NCBI GenBank assembly: GCA_030536295.1 | Contig: JAUNQH010000024.1 | Location: 1-32,731, forward strand | Direction: 5' to 3' | Source: Clostridia bacterium | GTDB taxonomy: Bacteria > Bacillota > Clostridia > Christensenellales > Aristaeellaceae | DNA: 32,731 bases | In this document: piece after piece, positions 9,518 through 18,155 of the stretch | Position numbering within the stretch: position 1 is the stretch's first letter | Layout: every line of letters starts with the position of its first letter | Made by a program: the position numbers and the translations under genes | Notes under the pieces: generated by a model | Database searches by the model: none | What the model was told of the DNA's origin: nothing | The model's input: the letters and a program-made list of their open reading frames with translations, nothing else

Positions 9518-10933
9518 TCACTCTTCCTCCCATACGGTATCCAGCATGCCGAGATTCCCGCTGATGAATTCCGTGATCTCATCAATGCCGGCATCCGCTT
9601 TCCCGCGGCCCGGATAAAGGGCGGCGTCCATTTCGTAGTATCGCGGCGGAATGGAAAGGATATAGTCCGAAACACGCTCTGTCAGCGAAACGGATGAGAG
9701 CGTGCTCTGCCGCAGCTCATGGTACCTGCTGATGATCTCTCCGGTGAAAAGGTTCATCAGCCTGTCCCAGAGCAGGCTGCCCGTACCGGTGACCCATCCG
9801 GAAGCGGTCTTTTCCGGAATGAAAGGTTCCGTAAAGGCGTCATCCAGATCATATGCGGTCGGGATCCAGAGCTCCCCGTCATAGGTGATCAGGACCATGT
9901 CCTTGGCGCAGTTGGTCTTCAGCCCCATGGCGGCGATGAAGATCAGATAATCGATGGCGCCGTTCACATCCAGATACCGGGACAGATCCGCGCGGAATTC
10001 CTCATCGGAAGCTGTCATCACGAAACGGATCAGCCGGTTGAAGCTGTCGGCCGCCCACGCGGTATCCTCCGTGCCGCAGTATTCCAGCTCCCAGTCATAA
10101 AGACTGTCATCCAGCGGCGTCTCCGCCATGAAAAGAGATTCGTCGCAGCTCTGACGGTTGGCGATGATGACCGCTGTCGGGCTGTCAAACTGCATGCCGT
10201 ACAGATCATTGTCCTTATGCAGATTCAGGTTGTAGAGCCCCAGAAATTCCCCGTTCAGCCAGACCGTTGCCGGAACACCGGCCACCGCGCCGTTGTGCGA
10301 GGTCTCCGGCAAACGCGGATGCACGCCGGCACGGCTGCCGGTCATTTCCGCCCAGACATCCGCGGCGATCAGGTTCCGGCAGGCGGTCGCGTCCTGCATG
10401 CAGGCTTTGAGAATGTATTTATGCTCCTTCTGCCATCCGTTCAGGCGGATCTTGTGCTTTTCCGTCATGTCCGCGTCATCGTAGAGGCGAAGCGTATAGT
10501 TCTTTTTGTCCAGATCGATCGTGGAATGCCCCTGCAGACTGAGAAAAGCGTAACAGTCAAAGGATTCCCCGAGCCCTTCAAAATGCACGGGCATGGAAAC
10601 GATCTGCTTTTTGCCGATGCCTTCCATGCTGCCTGTCAGTTCGATCCGCACGGGCTCGGTGAGCTCATGATGTTCCTCCAGCCCGCAGCGTGTGCAGACG
10701 CGCACCTGCGCGTTGCCCTCCACTGTCCATTCACCGAAGGAATGCCCAAGCGCGGGCGTCACGCTCAGCAGTGTCTGAGTTCCGTCTTCGTCATCATAAA
10801 AAATGACCGTTCCTTCTTCTGCACAGGTAGCTTCGGTCACGATCATTTCCGAATCCCCCGCGGCGCGGCACGGCAAGGACGCGCACAGAAACACAAAAGC
10901 GCAGAATATGGTGAAAAGATCTCTGATCTTCAT
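9518..10933 (-). CDS. CotH-like secreted protein kinase
   Basis: A 471-residue protein with a signal peptide (MKIRD, hydrophobic core, cleavage near residue 24). Residues 30-91 form a small Cys/His module (ATC...GHSFGEW...CTRCG). The CotH kinase fold follows: GHSTIDLDKKNYTLRLYD at 135-152, the lysine-rich WQKEHKYILKA at 167-177, GLYNL at 232-236, and YDLDDAF at 361-367, which matches the acidic metal-binding motif (W/Y-D-x-D) of CotH. CotH of Bacillus is an atypical kinase that phosphorylates spore-coat proteins; homologues outside spores are common near surface proteins in gut Clostridia. The gene is followed after 2 bp by the giant LRR gene, implying translational coupling. A GGAG lies 10 nt before the ATG. 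The kinase label is from family knowledge; activity and substrate are unproven. Confidence 0.85.
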   Translation of the reverse strand: MKIRDLFTIFCAFVFLCASLPCRAAGDSEMIVTEATCAEEGTVIFYDDEDGTQTLLSVTPALGHSFGEWTVEGNAQVRVCTRCGLEEHHELTEPVRIELTGSMEGIGKKQIVSMPVHFEGLGESFDCYAFLSLQGHSTIDLDKKNYTLRLYDDADMTEKHKIRLNGWQKEHKYILKACMQDATACRNLIAADVWAEMTGSRAGVHPRLPETSHNGAVAGVPATVWLNGEFLGLYNLNLHKDNDLYGMQFDSPTAVIIANRQSCDESLFMAETPLDDSLYDWELEYCGTEDTAWAADSFNRLIRFVMTASDEEFRADLSRYLDVNGAIDYLIFIAAMGLKTNCAKDMVLITYDGELWIPTAYDLDDAFTEPFIPEKTASGWVTGTGSLLWDRLMNLFTGEIISRYHELRQSTLSSVSLTERVSDYILSIPPRYYEMDAALYPGRGKADAGIDEITEFISGNLGMLDTVWEEE

Positions 10934-10968
10934 GAAAGCCCAGCTCCGTTTGGTACTTATATGAATAT

Positions 10969-10997
10969 ATACTATCAGATTTCTGAAGCATTGTCAT
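10969..10997 (-). promoter_or_regulatory. Candidate sigma-A promoter of the CotH-BspA operon
   Basis: On the minus strand an ATGACA -35 box (10997-10992) and a TAGTAT -10 box (10974-10969) are separated by 17 bp. The -10 box is 35 bp before the CotH start, inside an AT-rich stretch unlike the surrounding GC-rich DNA. Confidence 0.5.
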
Positions 10998-11044
10998 CAT
11001 AAAATGAAGGATATACGGGGTGTCCGGTCCTGTTTACGGCAGCC

Positions 11045-11115
11045 GCGGAGGAAACCTTCCGGAACGGTCCTCCGCATTTTCATGAAACATCGGATCATGC
11101 ACGGTAAAAATACCG
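11045..11115. other. Two inverted repeats in the divergent intergenic region
   Basis: The gap between the divergent CotH and foldase genes is about 350 bp and contains no convincing gene. GCGGAGGA (11045-11052) pairs with TCCTCCGC (11068-11075) around a 15-nt loop that itself holds the palindrome TTCCGGAA, followed by ATTTT. Further on, CGGTA and TACCG (11102-11115) flank AAAA just upstream of the plus-strand promoter and could be an operator. No protein can be assigned to either site. Confidence 0.4.
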
Positions 11116-11143
11116 AAAAATTGTGTTCTATAATCAAGTGTAT

Positions 11144-11152
11144 TGTGATAAT
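11144..11152 (+). promoter_or_regulatory. Candidate extended -10 promoter for the foldase/surface-protein genes
   Basis: TGTGATAAT combines an extended -10 TGn with a GATAAT box; a TTGTGT element lies 20 bp upstream, which is wider than ideal. The predicted transcript would have a leader of about 120 nt before the ATG at 11282. A nearby TATAAT at 11129 lacks a -35 partner. Confidence 0.4.
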
Positions 11153-11169
11153 ATACAAGATATGGAACT

Positions 11170-11254
11170 GTATCCACTTTTAACCGGTGGATACGCGATG
11201 AAGGATACGAGGCTGCCGGCTGCATGCCGGTGCAAAAAAAATCTGGCAGGATAC
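11170..11254 (+). ncRNA. Possible structured leader RNA
   Basis: GTATCCAC (11170-11177) pairs perfectly with GTGGATAC (11187-11194). GGATAC occurs twice more, at 11203 and 11249, so the GTATCC strand has three possible partners. CCGGC/GCCGG (11216-11230) forms a second hairpin around TGCAT, and CTGCC (11213-11217) could instead pair with GGCAG (11245-11249). It does not match any riboswitch class I recognise. The ribosome binding site (GGGGG, 11266-11270) lies directly after it. Confidence 0.35.
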
Positions 11255-11281
11255 AAAAATGTTCCGGGGGTGTGACGATTG

Positions 11282-12659
11282 ATGCGTATGCGTTCTGTGC
11301 TCCGGTTTGCCGCGGTCATGATGGCGGCGGTCATCCTCTTTTCCGCCGCGGCGGCGGAAGAGGAGAAGATCGCCGTGCGGGTGGGCGACCTGAGCTATAC
11401 GGTCTCGGAAGTGCAGCAATATGCGAACAAGTCTGCCATGCGGGTGGAGAGCATGACCGGCATGTCGCTGATCCAGCTCTATGAAGAAAATACGGATGTC
11501 AGTTTTCTGACGGAAGCGGCGGAGCATTTTGTGACTGTGGGCATGGTGGAGCTGAAAGCGCGCGAGCTGGAGCTGGACAGGCTTACGGCAGATGAGGAAG
11601 CCGCGCTGACGCAGTACGCGCGCGAGTATTATGAAGCGCTGTGGCAGCAGATGACGGATCTCGTGGAAGAAAACTATCCGGATGTAAGCGGAACCGACCG
11701 GGAAAGGGTTATTTCGGAGACGATGGAGGAATCCGGCTATACGCTGGACAGCCTGTACCGCGAATGTTATCTGGCGCTGCTGGAACAGCGCCTGGCGGAC
11801 CGGTTCTGCCCGGAGATCACCGTAACGGATGAGGAGACGGCCGCGTTCTTCGCGGATACCTATGTGCGGCCGGACAGGGAACGGTATGAAAACGATATTG
11901 CCCTTTTTGAACAGAATGTGCTGATGAACGGTGAGACCTGCTACTATGTGCCGGAGGGATACCGCTATATCAAGTATATCGTGATGAACCCGGTCTCAAA
12001 GGTCAGCACGCCGGTGAAAGAAGCGGAATACGCCCTGCAGGACGTTCGCGCTGGGCTATCTCGGAAACGAAATAAGCGCGCAGGACGCGCTGCAGACCGC
12101 GCAGCAGACGCTGAACATCGCGGCCCTGGATACGGAAGGGACCGGCCTGGAGACCGCGGCGGCCGAGTATCAGCGGGCTGAGCAGGCCGTGCGGAAAGCG
12201 GAGGAGGATCTGGACGCCTGCAAGACCGCGGCGGAAGCGGAGTACCTTCCTTTCCGGGCGCTGGTCGGGAACGCCATGGCGGAGGGCGAGACCTTTGACG
12301 CGCTGATCGAACGGTACAGCGTTTACGCGGAGAAAAATACGGAAGGGTTCAAAGGCTATCCGTTCCACCCGGGATCCGGGAACTGGGACGAACGTATGCG
12401 TGACGCGGCGGCCGCGCTCGGGGCTGAAGGGGATCTTTCCGCTCCCGTATATGTGAACGGGGGCATCTACCTGATCTGCCGTATGGAGGATGTCGTATGC
12501 GGAGAGTATCAGCCGGACGCGGAAACGCTGGAGGAACTGAAGGAGAATCTGCTGCTGCAGAAACAGGCGGAACAGCTGGATGAGCTGATCGCCGGCTGGA
12601 AGCAGGATGTGAATGTCGTGATCGATATCAGTGAGCTGAAAATGCCGGCCGCGTACTGA
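11282..12659 (+). pseudogene. Secreted SurA/PrsA-like peptidyl-prolyl isomerase, broken by one frameshift
   Basis: The N-terminal part (from 11282) has a signal peptide ending in an Ala run and a SurA_N-like helical chaperone domain. Around 12036-12045 the coding frame shifts: the first frame runs into an Arg-rich nonsense tail ending at 12181, while the correct continuation (FALGYLGNEISAQDAL...) is in the frame one base later and runs to 12659. That second part contains a coiled stretch and a parvulin-like PPIC region (FKGYPFHPGSGNWDERM, then APVYVNGGIYLICRME). Skipping one base restores a 458-residue protein. It could be a true pseudogene or an assembly error. The ATG at 11282 is favoured; TTG at 11279 is possible. 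The gene lies 59 bp before the large LPLTG protein, suggesting a foldase dedicated to it. Confidence 0.75.
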
Positions 12660-12718
12660 CGCGGTCCGGTCCGGGCATTTGTTCATACAGGTGTTTCCGA
12701 TACGGGAGGACGATGAGC

Positions 12719-15700
12719 ATGAAACGTATGAAGCGGATCCTCAGCCTGATGATGGCGCTGATCATTTTCGCGGAGCTGCTGCCCGCGGGGGCCGCGGCGG
12801 ATGATCTTCAGCTGATCACGGCAGAGGAACTGACACGGCTGGAGTTGTATTCCGGTCTGGATTCCAGTACCTATCATGCCGGAATGACCTTCTCGTCCAA
12901 AATGACAGGATATCAGATGTTCTGCTGGCTGGATGATTTTATCGGCGGTGATCTGGCCCGCCTGAACACCCTGTGCGACCATTTCCGGCTGGACGCGGAT
13001 GAGCACCTGCGGTCGGATAAGGACCGCGCTCGTGTGGAGGAGCTGACTTTACGCGCGGAAATGGTGACCGAAAAACTGAACTATTACGTGTTTGCCCTGG
13101 AAAACGAGGTTGAGGTACCAAAATTGGAGACCGCCGTGCTGAATGATCCGGACGCGTCACAGAGGGAGATCCTCAGCGCCGGATACCGGCTGCGGCAGGC
13201 GCTGACCGACCTGCCGGAGATCATGAGCGAGTTTGCCGCGTATCAACCGGAAGCGAAGGCTGAGGTGGAGCAGCTGCTGAAGGAGATGGAAGCTCTTCAT
13301 CAGGATGAGGCCGGGAACGCGCGGAACGCGCCGAACCTGCGGATCAGCAATGCCGGGCTGCCGACGAACGGCGGCGACGCGGACTTCCGCTTTACGGTGC
13401 TGGGCGCGGAGGATATCTGTATCCGCCTGTATGACAAAGAGACGCTGGTGCCGGTCGCGGACGCGATCGTGACCATAACCGACGAAGAAGTAAAGCACGT
13501 GTCCACGGTGAAAACAGACCGTGAAGGATATGCCGTCTTTGACGCGGGCGCCTTCAATATGAATGATGACAAAAAGATGAACGCCGTGATCTCGATCATC
13601 GCGGAGGGATACCGCGAGATCGTGACGACCGTGTTCGGGCTGGCCGCCGGCGAGGTCTGGGAGGCGGGTCTGACTCCGGATAACGGGTTCAGCTACCTCG
13701 AGTTCATCAATTTCCGCGGGGTGGATATTCTGCGTGATGTGGAGAGCGTGGATTATACGCCGTACAATGACGCGGAACAGACTTTCCAGGTCGGTGTGAT
13801 GGTAAAGCCGGGGTCCGGCGGATCCTTTCAGATCGCTTACCGTGACGCGACATGCGGCGAAAACAGAACAAAAACCATTCGCTTCAGCCCGGACAAGACC
13901 GGCCTGCAGATCCTGAAGTTCGATGATCAGTGGTGCCGGATGCTGTGGCCGGATACCGCGGTCGTGCTGACTTTTACGAGCGAGCTGAACGGTGAGAAGG
14001 AAACGGTTGCCTTCGATTCACTGATCGATGTGAAGCGCGCGGTCGTGGATCAGCCTGTTCACGGTATGAAAAGATCCTTGTTCCTGCCCGGCATCGGCGG
14101 CGGCTTCACGCTGCCGGAGAATGTCCCCCTGTTCGGCGGGACCAACATCGCCGTCAAGGTGCCGGTGGATTTCCTGGATAAGGTGCCGGTGGATTTCAAC
14201 ATGGGTACGGACGGATCCTTCGTGCTTTCCGTCGGCCTGTATGCCCAGAGCGCGAAGATCAACAACGCGCAAGGCAAAACGCCGCAAGAGCGGGAGGCGG
14301 ACGCGGACTGGAAGCGGGTCAACAGCAAACAGAGCAGGGAGCTGCTGCGCGACTTCATGAAGAGCCCCTCCACGCTGATGAAGGAGTTCCGAAAGGGGCT
14401 GGAGAAGAAGGCGAACAAGCATAAATTAATGGACTATTTCAATGTCGCGATCAATGTTTCCGTGCTGCTGACCGTAACGGGCAAGGTGCAGGAAAACAAG
14501 GATAAATATGTGACCGGCATACCCTACACCGGCACATTGGATCTGTTCACCTGCCTGCAGGCGGAGGCGACGGTTTCATACTATGAACCGTTCTCGATCA
14601 TGGGCCTGCCGTTCTTTTTCGGTCTTGATCTGTCGATAGGCTTTTCCGTCGGCATGAGTTTCATGCTGGCGGTGGATGTCATGGGCGATTCCGCGTGGGA
14701 TCTCAGTTCATGGCGGAATCCGCATTTCGTGAGCGGCATGTGGGATATCATCTTCTCACCGTACGTTATTTTGTCCGCGTACTTTGGCCTGGGTGTGAAA
14801 AAGCTGCTCTCCGTTTTTTTGAAGGGGACCATCAGCCTGGTCACGGAGCTCCATATCCGCCCGTTCGCGGATGTGAATAAGGTACGGCTGAAGGCATCGC
14901 TCTCATTCCGCATAGATGTGGTCGTAACGGCGCTGTTTTTCACGGTCACCAAGAAGGTCTATGATCTGCCGATATGGTCAAAGGACAGCGATAAAACACA
15001 TGACGCGTCCAACGGGAGCCTGATGGCGAACGGCTCCGATCCGGGAACGGACCCGCGCGAGGATTTGGAGCCTGTGCATTATACGCGCATTGAGACCCGC
15101 AGGCTGGCGGACGTGGAACAGGAGAGCCAATCGGCGAAGTTCGTGAAATACGATAACGCGGTCTATTACTTTGACAAGGCATGGCTGGACCGGATCCTGC
15201 TGGAGCAGCAGGGCGGGATCGATGGCAGAAAGCATGAAACAGTGGATCTGAATCCCCAATATTTCAAAACAACGGACAACAGCATGACGCTGGCGTCCCT
15301 GAGAAACTGGAAGGGCGGTATCGGTCACGGCGCGTTCCCGGGAAATATACCGGATGACGCGTATGTCGCGTATTTTGACGTGACCGCGTCGGATCAGGTC
15401 AACTATGCCCTGTGGCACGCGGGTGCCGGAACGGGTCAGTATCTCAATATCGGTTTCCTGATCCTGTTTGCCAGACGCAGCGAGGATGAGGTGACCGTAA
15501 CGGACGGTGTGGAGGAACGGCACGCGACCCGGTATTACTGTGAGCTGGATGTGATGAGCAACACTTCCACCATCTGGCGCGACAGCGCCAGCGGCAGCTA
15601 TGAGTTCGCGGAGTACGGGAACATTCAGACCGTGGGCATCGGCACGTTGTACGAGATCACCGACCCGCGTCAGGTGCATCTGCGCTGCGATGAGGAGATC

Positions 15701-18091
15701 ATCAGGGAATCCGGCGGAAACCGCGGCGAGAATGTGTATTACGCGTATTCCCTGCTGGACGGGAATGAGCTGTACTGCGGCGTGGCCGCGTATCAGCACT
15801 ATTACCGGAGCACGCCCAGAACCGAATACGGACGCCTGATGCCGGAAAAAAGCCGGCACACGCGCATTCTGCTGGACAGCAGCCGGAACGCGGTCGACGC
15901 GTTTGTGTTCCGCGCCGCGGAGGCCGCCACATACATGCACAGCGGACCGGGGCTGGATACGTATGTGCTGTATGACGCGGCGGAAGGCGGCACGGAGCAG
16001 ACGGCGGTCTACACACGCTATGCTCTGTCAGCCTATGACAGTACGATGAACCCGGGCAACGTGATCTCCACGATGAGCCAAAACCTGGACGCGCGTTTCA
16101 TGCAGCTGCTGCCGGTCGAAAACGAGGTGGGCAGACCGGCGTTTATACTCGGTCTCACGGAACAGGACGAATACGGCAGGTGTCCGCTTTATCTGCAGGA
16201 GATCCGCTTCTCCGGCTCCGGCAGCACCTACGCGCCCGAAAGCACGCTGCTGACGGACACGGGGGTGCGCGTCAGCCCGGCGGACTTCAGCATGCTGAAA
16301 GTAGGCAGCAACTATGTGCTCTTCTATCCGGAAAAGCAGATGGGCACGGAAAACAGTAAACCGTGCTATGTGGTGAAAGGCGCGTATATCTCCCGCGACG
16401 CGGAGAACAACCTGGTCTTCACGCATCAGCTGCATCTGGGCGAATTCGTCTATACGGGTGAGGACGCGGCCGAGGTGGACCCGGACAGCGTTCTCGTGGG
16501 CTTTGAGATGTTCCGGAATGACGGCGGCTTTGTGGACGGTGCTTTTGTGGAAAAGGGCAATGCCGGAAACAAACTGACTTATTTCAATATACCGCAGAAC
16601 ATGCAGCTGGACATCCGCGCGCTGACGCTGGAAGCGCTCACCGTGAGGCCCGGCGACACGGTGAACCTGCTGTTCTCCGTGATGAACACCGGCAATGTGC
16701 CGCTGACCGAGTTCACGCTGCGCACATACGCGGAGGATGCGGCAGGCAATCAGGTCGATATCTCGACCCTGAAAGCGAGCCTGACGGATCCGGATGAATC
16801 CGCCGTGATCCGCAAGGAGGGCGGCACGCTGTATGCAAAAGGCAAGACCGCCTTATCCCTGTACGATACATCGGATGACCCGCTGAATCTCTGGTTTACG
16901 AAAAGCGGGGCAGCCTATCAGACCTACGAGGTCAATAAGATCATGCCGGATGATACCTGCAGCTTCAGGGCTGCCTTTACCGTGCCGGCGGATTTCAAAA
17001 CGAAGCTGTATACCATTCATATGTCGGTGGAATCCCTCAGCACGGAAGCGTTCAAACGTGAGAACAGCGAATTGTACGATTCGGCTTTCGTCGACCCGGC
17101 AGACAGCCCCGTCAGGCTTAAATGGTACGAATATTTCGGCAATGCGACGAACAACGGCTATCAGTCGGCACCGGTGACTGTGACGGCGCGGCTGGACAAC
17201 AGCGCGGTAAAAACGGCCCCGGATATCGCGGATGCTGACTGCATGAAGGATCCGGTGCCCGTAACGCTGAGTGTGGAAGACCGTTCCGGCAGGCTGCTTG
17301 TGAATGGGCTGAACGGAACGAACGCCGCCAACGCGGGGCTTCCGCTGGCGCCGGACACCCTGCCGGACAAGGCATATCTCGCGCTGGATGATGTCAATCT
17401 GAGCATCAGCGCGAATCCTGTGCTGACCGATAAGGAACGCATGGTGCATATCGTGCTGCGCAACGAATCCATGGAGCCGGTGGACCGGCTGGTCCTTACG
17501 GCGTATATCGACGGTACGCAGAGCTGGCAGTATTCGTTTGATCCGTCACTGAGCCTTGACTATAAGGATACGATCTCCATGGACCTGCCCGAGGCGAAGC
17601 TGACCGGCGGCAGGGAAGGCAGGTATCTGGATATCTCGATCGAAGGCAAAACGGAGGATATCCTGCCGGTGAACAATGTGGACCGGCTGCTGATCAATTA
17701 TCCGTTTGCCATTATCATGCAGCCTGAGGACGCGACGGCGCCGGCCGGAAAGGACGCGGTATTCACGGTGGCCGCTTCCGGCGGCACACAGCCGTATACC
17801 TTCAGATGGCAGCGCTCTTCCGGACGCAGGGGCCCCTGGACGGATATTGCCGGCGCGGACGGGGAAACGCTGACCCGGGAGCGCGTGACCGAAAAGGATA
17901 ACGGTACCTTTGTACGCGCTGTGGTCACGGATGCGGAGGGCAACGTGCTGTACTCCGACGCGGCCATGCTGATCGTGACGAACCTGCCGCTCACAGGGGA
18001 TACGGGCATGCCCGCCGTATGGCTGTGCATGACCTTGCTGCCGCTGCTCGGCATCGCCCTGCTGCTCCGCAGACGGCGGAAACAGATCTGA
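12719..18091 (+). CDS. Large cell-wall-anchored surface protein (LPLTG) of unknown function
   Basis: A 1790-residue exported protein. It has a signal peptide (MKRMKRILS, hydrophobic core, AGAAA) and, at 1756-1760, LPLTG followed by a hydrophobic segment and an RRRR tail: a classical sortase substrate. Between them are an N-terminal helical region (30-210), a carboxypeptidase-regulatory/Cna-B-like beta domain (about 237-300), an unusually hydrophobic stretch (about 620-790), a long unassigned region, two CARDB-like beta domains (about 1296-1400 and 1560-1630), and an Ig-like domain (about 1667-1752). I recognise no enzyme motif. The start is 12719 (GGAGG 9 nt upstream) rather than 12713, which leaves only 3 nt. 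It follows the broken foldase gene closely with no terminator between, so they probably share a transcript. Adhesion or substrate binding is plausible but unproven. Confidence 0.85.
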   Translation: MKRMKRILSLMMALIIFAELLPAGAAADDLQLITAEELTRLELYSGLDSSTYHAGMTFSSKMTGYQMFCWLDDFIGGDLARLNTLCDHFRLDADEHLRSDKDRARVEELTLRAEMVTEKLNYYVFALENEVEVPKLETAVLNDPDASQREILSAGYRLRQALTDLPEIMSEFAAYQPEAKAEVEQLLKEMEALHQDEAGNARNAPNLRISNAGLPTNGGDADFRFTVLGAEDICIRLYDKETLVPVADAIVTITDEEVKHVSTVKTDREGYAVFDAGAFNMNDDKKMNAVISIIAEGYREIVTTVFGLAAGEVWEAGLTPDNGFSYLEFINFRGVDILRDVESVDYTPYNDAEQTFQVGVMVKPGSGGSFQIAYRDATCGENRTKTIRFSPDKTGLQILKFDDQWCRMLWPDTAVVLTFTSELNGEKETVAFDSLIDVKRAVVDQPVHGMKRSLFLPGIGGGFTLPENVPLFGGTNIAVKVPVDFLDKVPVDFNMGTDGSFVLSVGLYAQSAKINNAQGKTPQEREADADWKRVNSKQSRELLRDFMKSPSTLMKEFRKGLEKKANKHKLMDYFNVAINVSVLLTVTGKVQENKDKYVTGIPYTGTLDLFTCLQAEATVSYYEPFSIMGLPFFFGLDLSIGFSVGMSFMLAVDVMGDSAWDLSSWRNPHFVSGMWDIIFSPYVILSAYFGLGVKKLLSVFLKGTISLVTELHIRPFADVNKVRLKASLSFRIDVVVTALFFTVTKKVYDLPIWSKDSDKTHDASNGSLMANGSDPGTDPREDLEPVHYTRIETRRLADVEQESQSAKFVKYDNAVYYFDKAWLDRILLEQQGGIDGRKHETVDLNPQYFKTTDNSMTLASLRNWKGGIGHGAFPGNIPDDAYVAYFDVTASDQVNYALWHAGAGTGQYLNIGFLILFARRSEDEVTVTDGVEERHATRYYCELDVMSNTSTIWRDSASGSYEFAEYGNIQTVGIGTLYEITDPRQVHLRCDEEIIRESGGNRGENVYYAYSLLDGNELYCGVAAYQHYYRSTPRTEYGRLMPEKSRHTRILLDSSRNAVDAFVFRAAEAATYMHSGPGLDTYVLYDAAEGGTEQTAVYTRYALSAYDSTMNPGNVISTMSQNLDARFMQLLPVENEVGRPAFILGLTEQDEYGRCPLYLQEIRFSGSGSTYAPESTLLTDTGVRVSPADFSMLKVGSNYVLFYPEKQMGTENSKPCYVVKGAYISRDAENNLVFTHQLHLGEFVYTGEDAAEVDPDSVLVGFEMFRNDGGFVDGAFVEKGNAGNKLTYFNIPQNMQLDIRALTLEALTVRPGDTVNLLFSVMNTGNVPLTEFTLRTYAEDAAGNQVDISTLKASLTDPDESAVIRKEGGTLYAKGKTALSLYDTSDDPLNLWFTKSGAAYQTYEVNKIMPDDTCSFRAAFTVPADFKTKLYTIHMSVESLSTEAFKRENSELYDSAFVDPADSPVRLKWYEYFGNATNNGYQSAPVTVTARLDNSAVKTAPDIADADCMKDPVPVTLSVEDRSGRLLVNGLNGTNAANAGLPLAPDTLPDKAYLALDDVNLSISANPVLTDKERMVHIVLRNESMEPVDRLVLTAYIDGTQSWQYSFDPSLSLDYKDTISMDLPEAKLTGGREGRYLDISIEGKTEDILPVNNVDRLLINYPFAIIMQPEDATAPAGKDAVFTVAASGGTQPYTFRWQRSSGRRGPWTDIAGADGETLTRERVTEKDNGTFVRAVVTDAEGNVLYSDAAMLIVTNLPLTGDTGMPAVWLCMTLLPLLGIALLLRRRRKQI

Positions 18092-18123
18092 ATTTTCCGG
18101 AAGGATCAATGAGGGTATTTTCA

Positions 18124-18135
18124 TTGACCGGTCAA
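18124..18135. promoter_or_regulatory. 12-bp perfect palindrome TTGACCGGTCAA upstream of the GNAT gene
   Basis: The site lies 20 bp before the acetyltransferase start, in a 64-bp gap after the surface-protein gene. Eleven of its bases with the preceding A (ATTGACCGGTC) recur at 26821-26831 upstream of the GldA-like gene. A dimeric repressor could bind here; none is identified. Confidence 0.25.
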
Positions 18136-18155
18136 CAACGATACGGAGGAAGAAC

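Noticed and set aside
9719-11002. Long plus-strand open frame (427 codons) opposite the CotH gene
   Set aside because: It mirrors the CotH coding frame, has no recognisable domain or ribosome binding site, and its composition (His/Gly/Arg-rich) is that of an antisense frame in GC-rich DNA.
11216-11240. Intrinsic terminator at the CCGGC/GCCGG hairpin
   Set aside because: It is followed by A residues on the plus strand; on the minus strand the T run precedes the hairpin instead of following it.
12189-12659. Independent small gene starting at GTG 12189
   Set aside because: The same frame is open and coding-like back to about 12040 and continues the PPIase of the first half; no ribosome binding site precedes the GTG.
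14978-15940. Minus-strand open frame (320 codons) inside the LPLTG protein gene
   Set aside because: Shadow of a coherent 1790-codon gene on the other strand; no start signal or motif.
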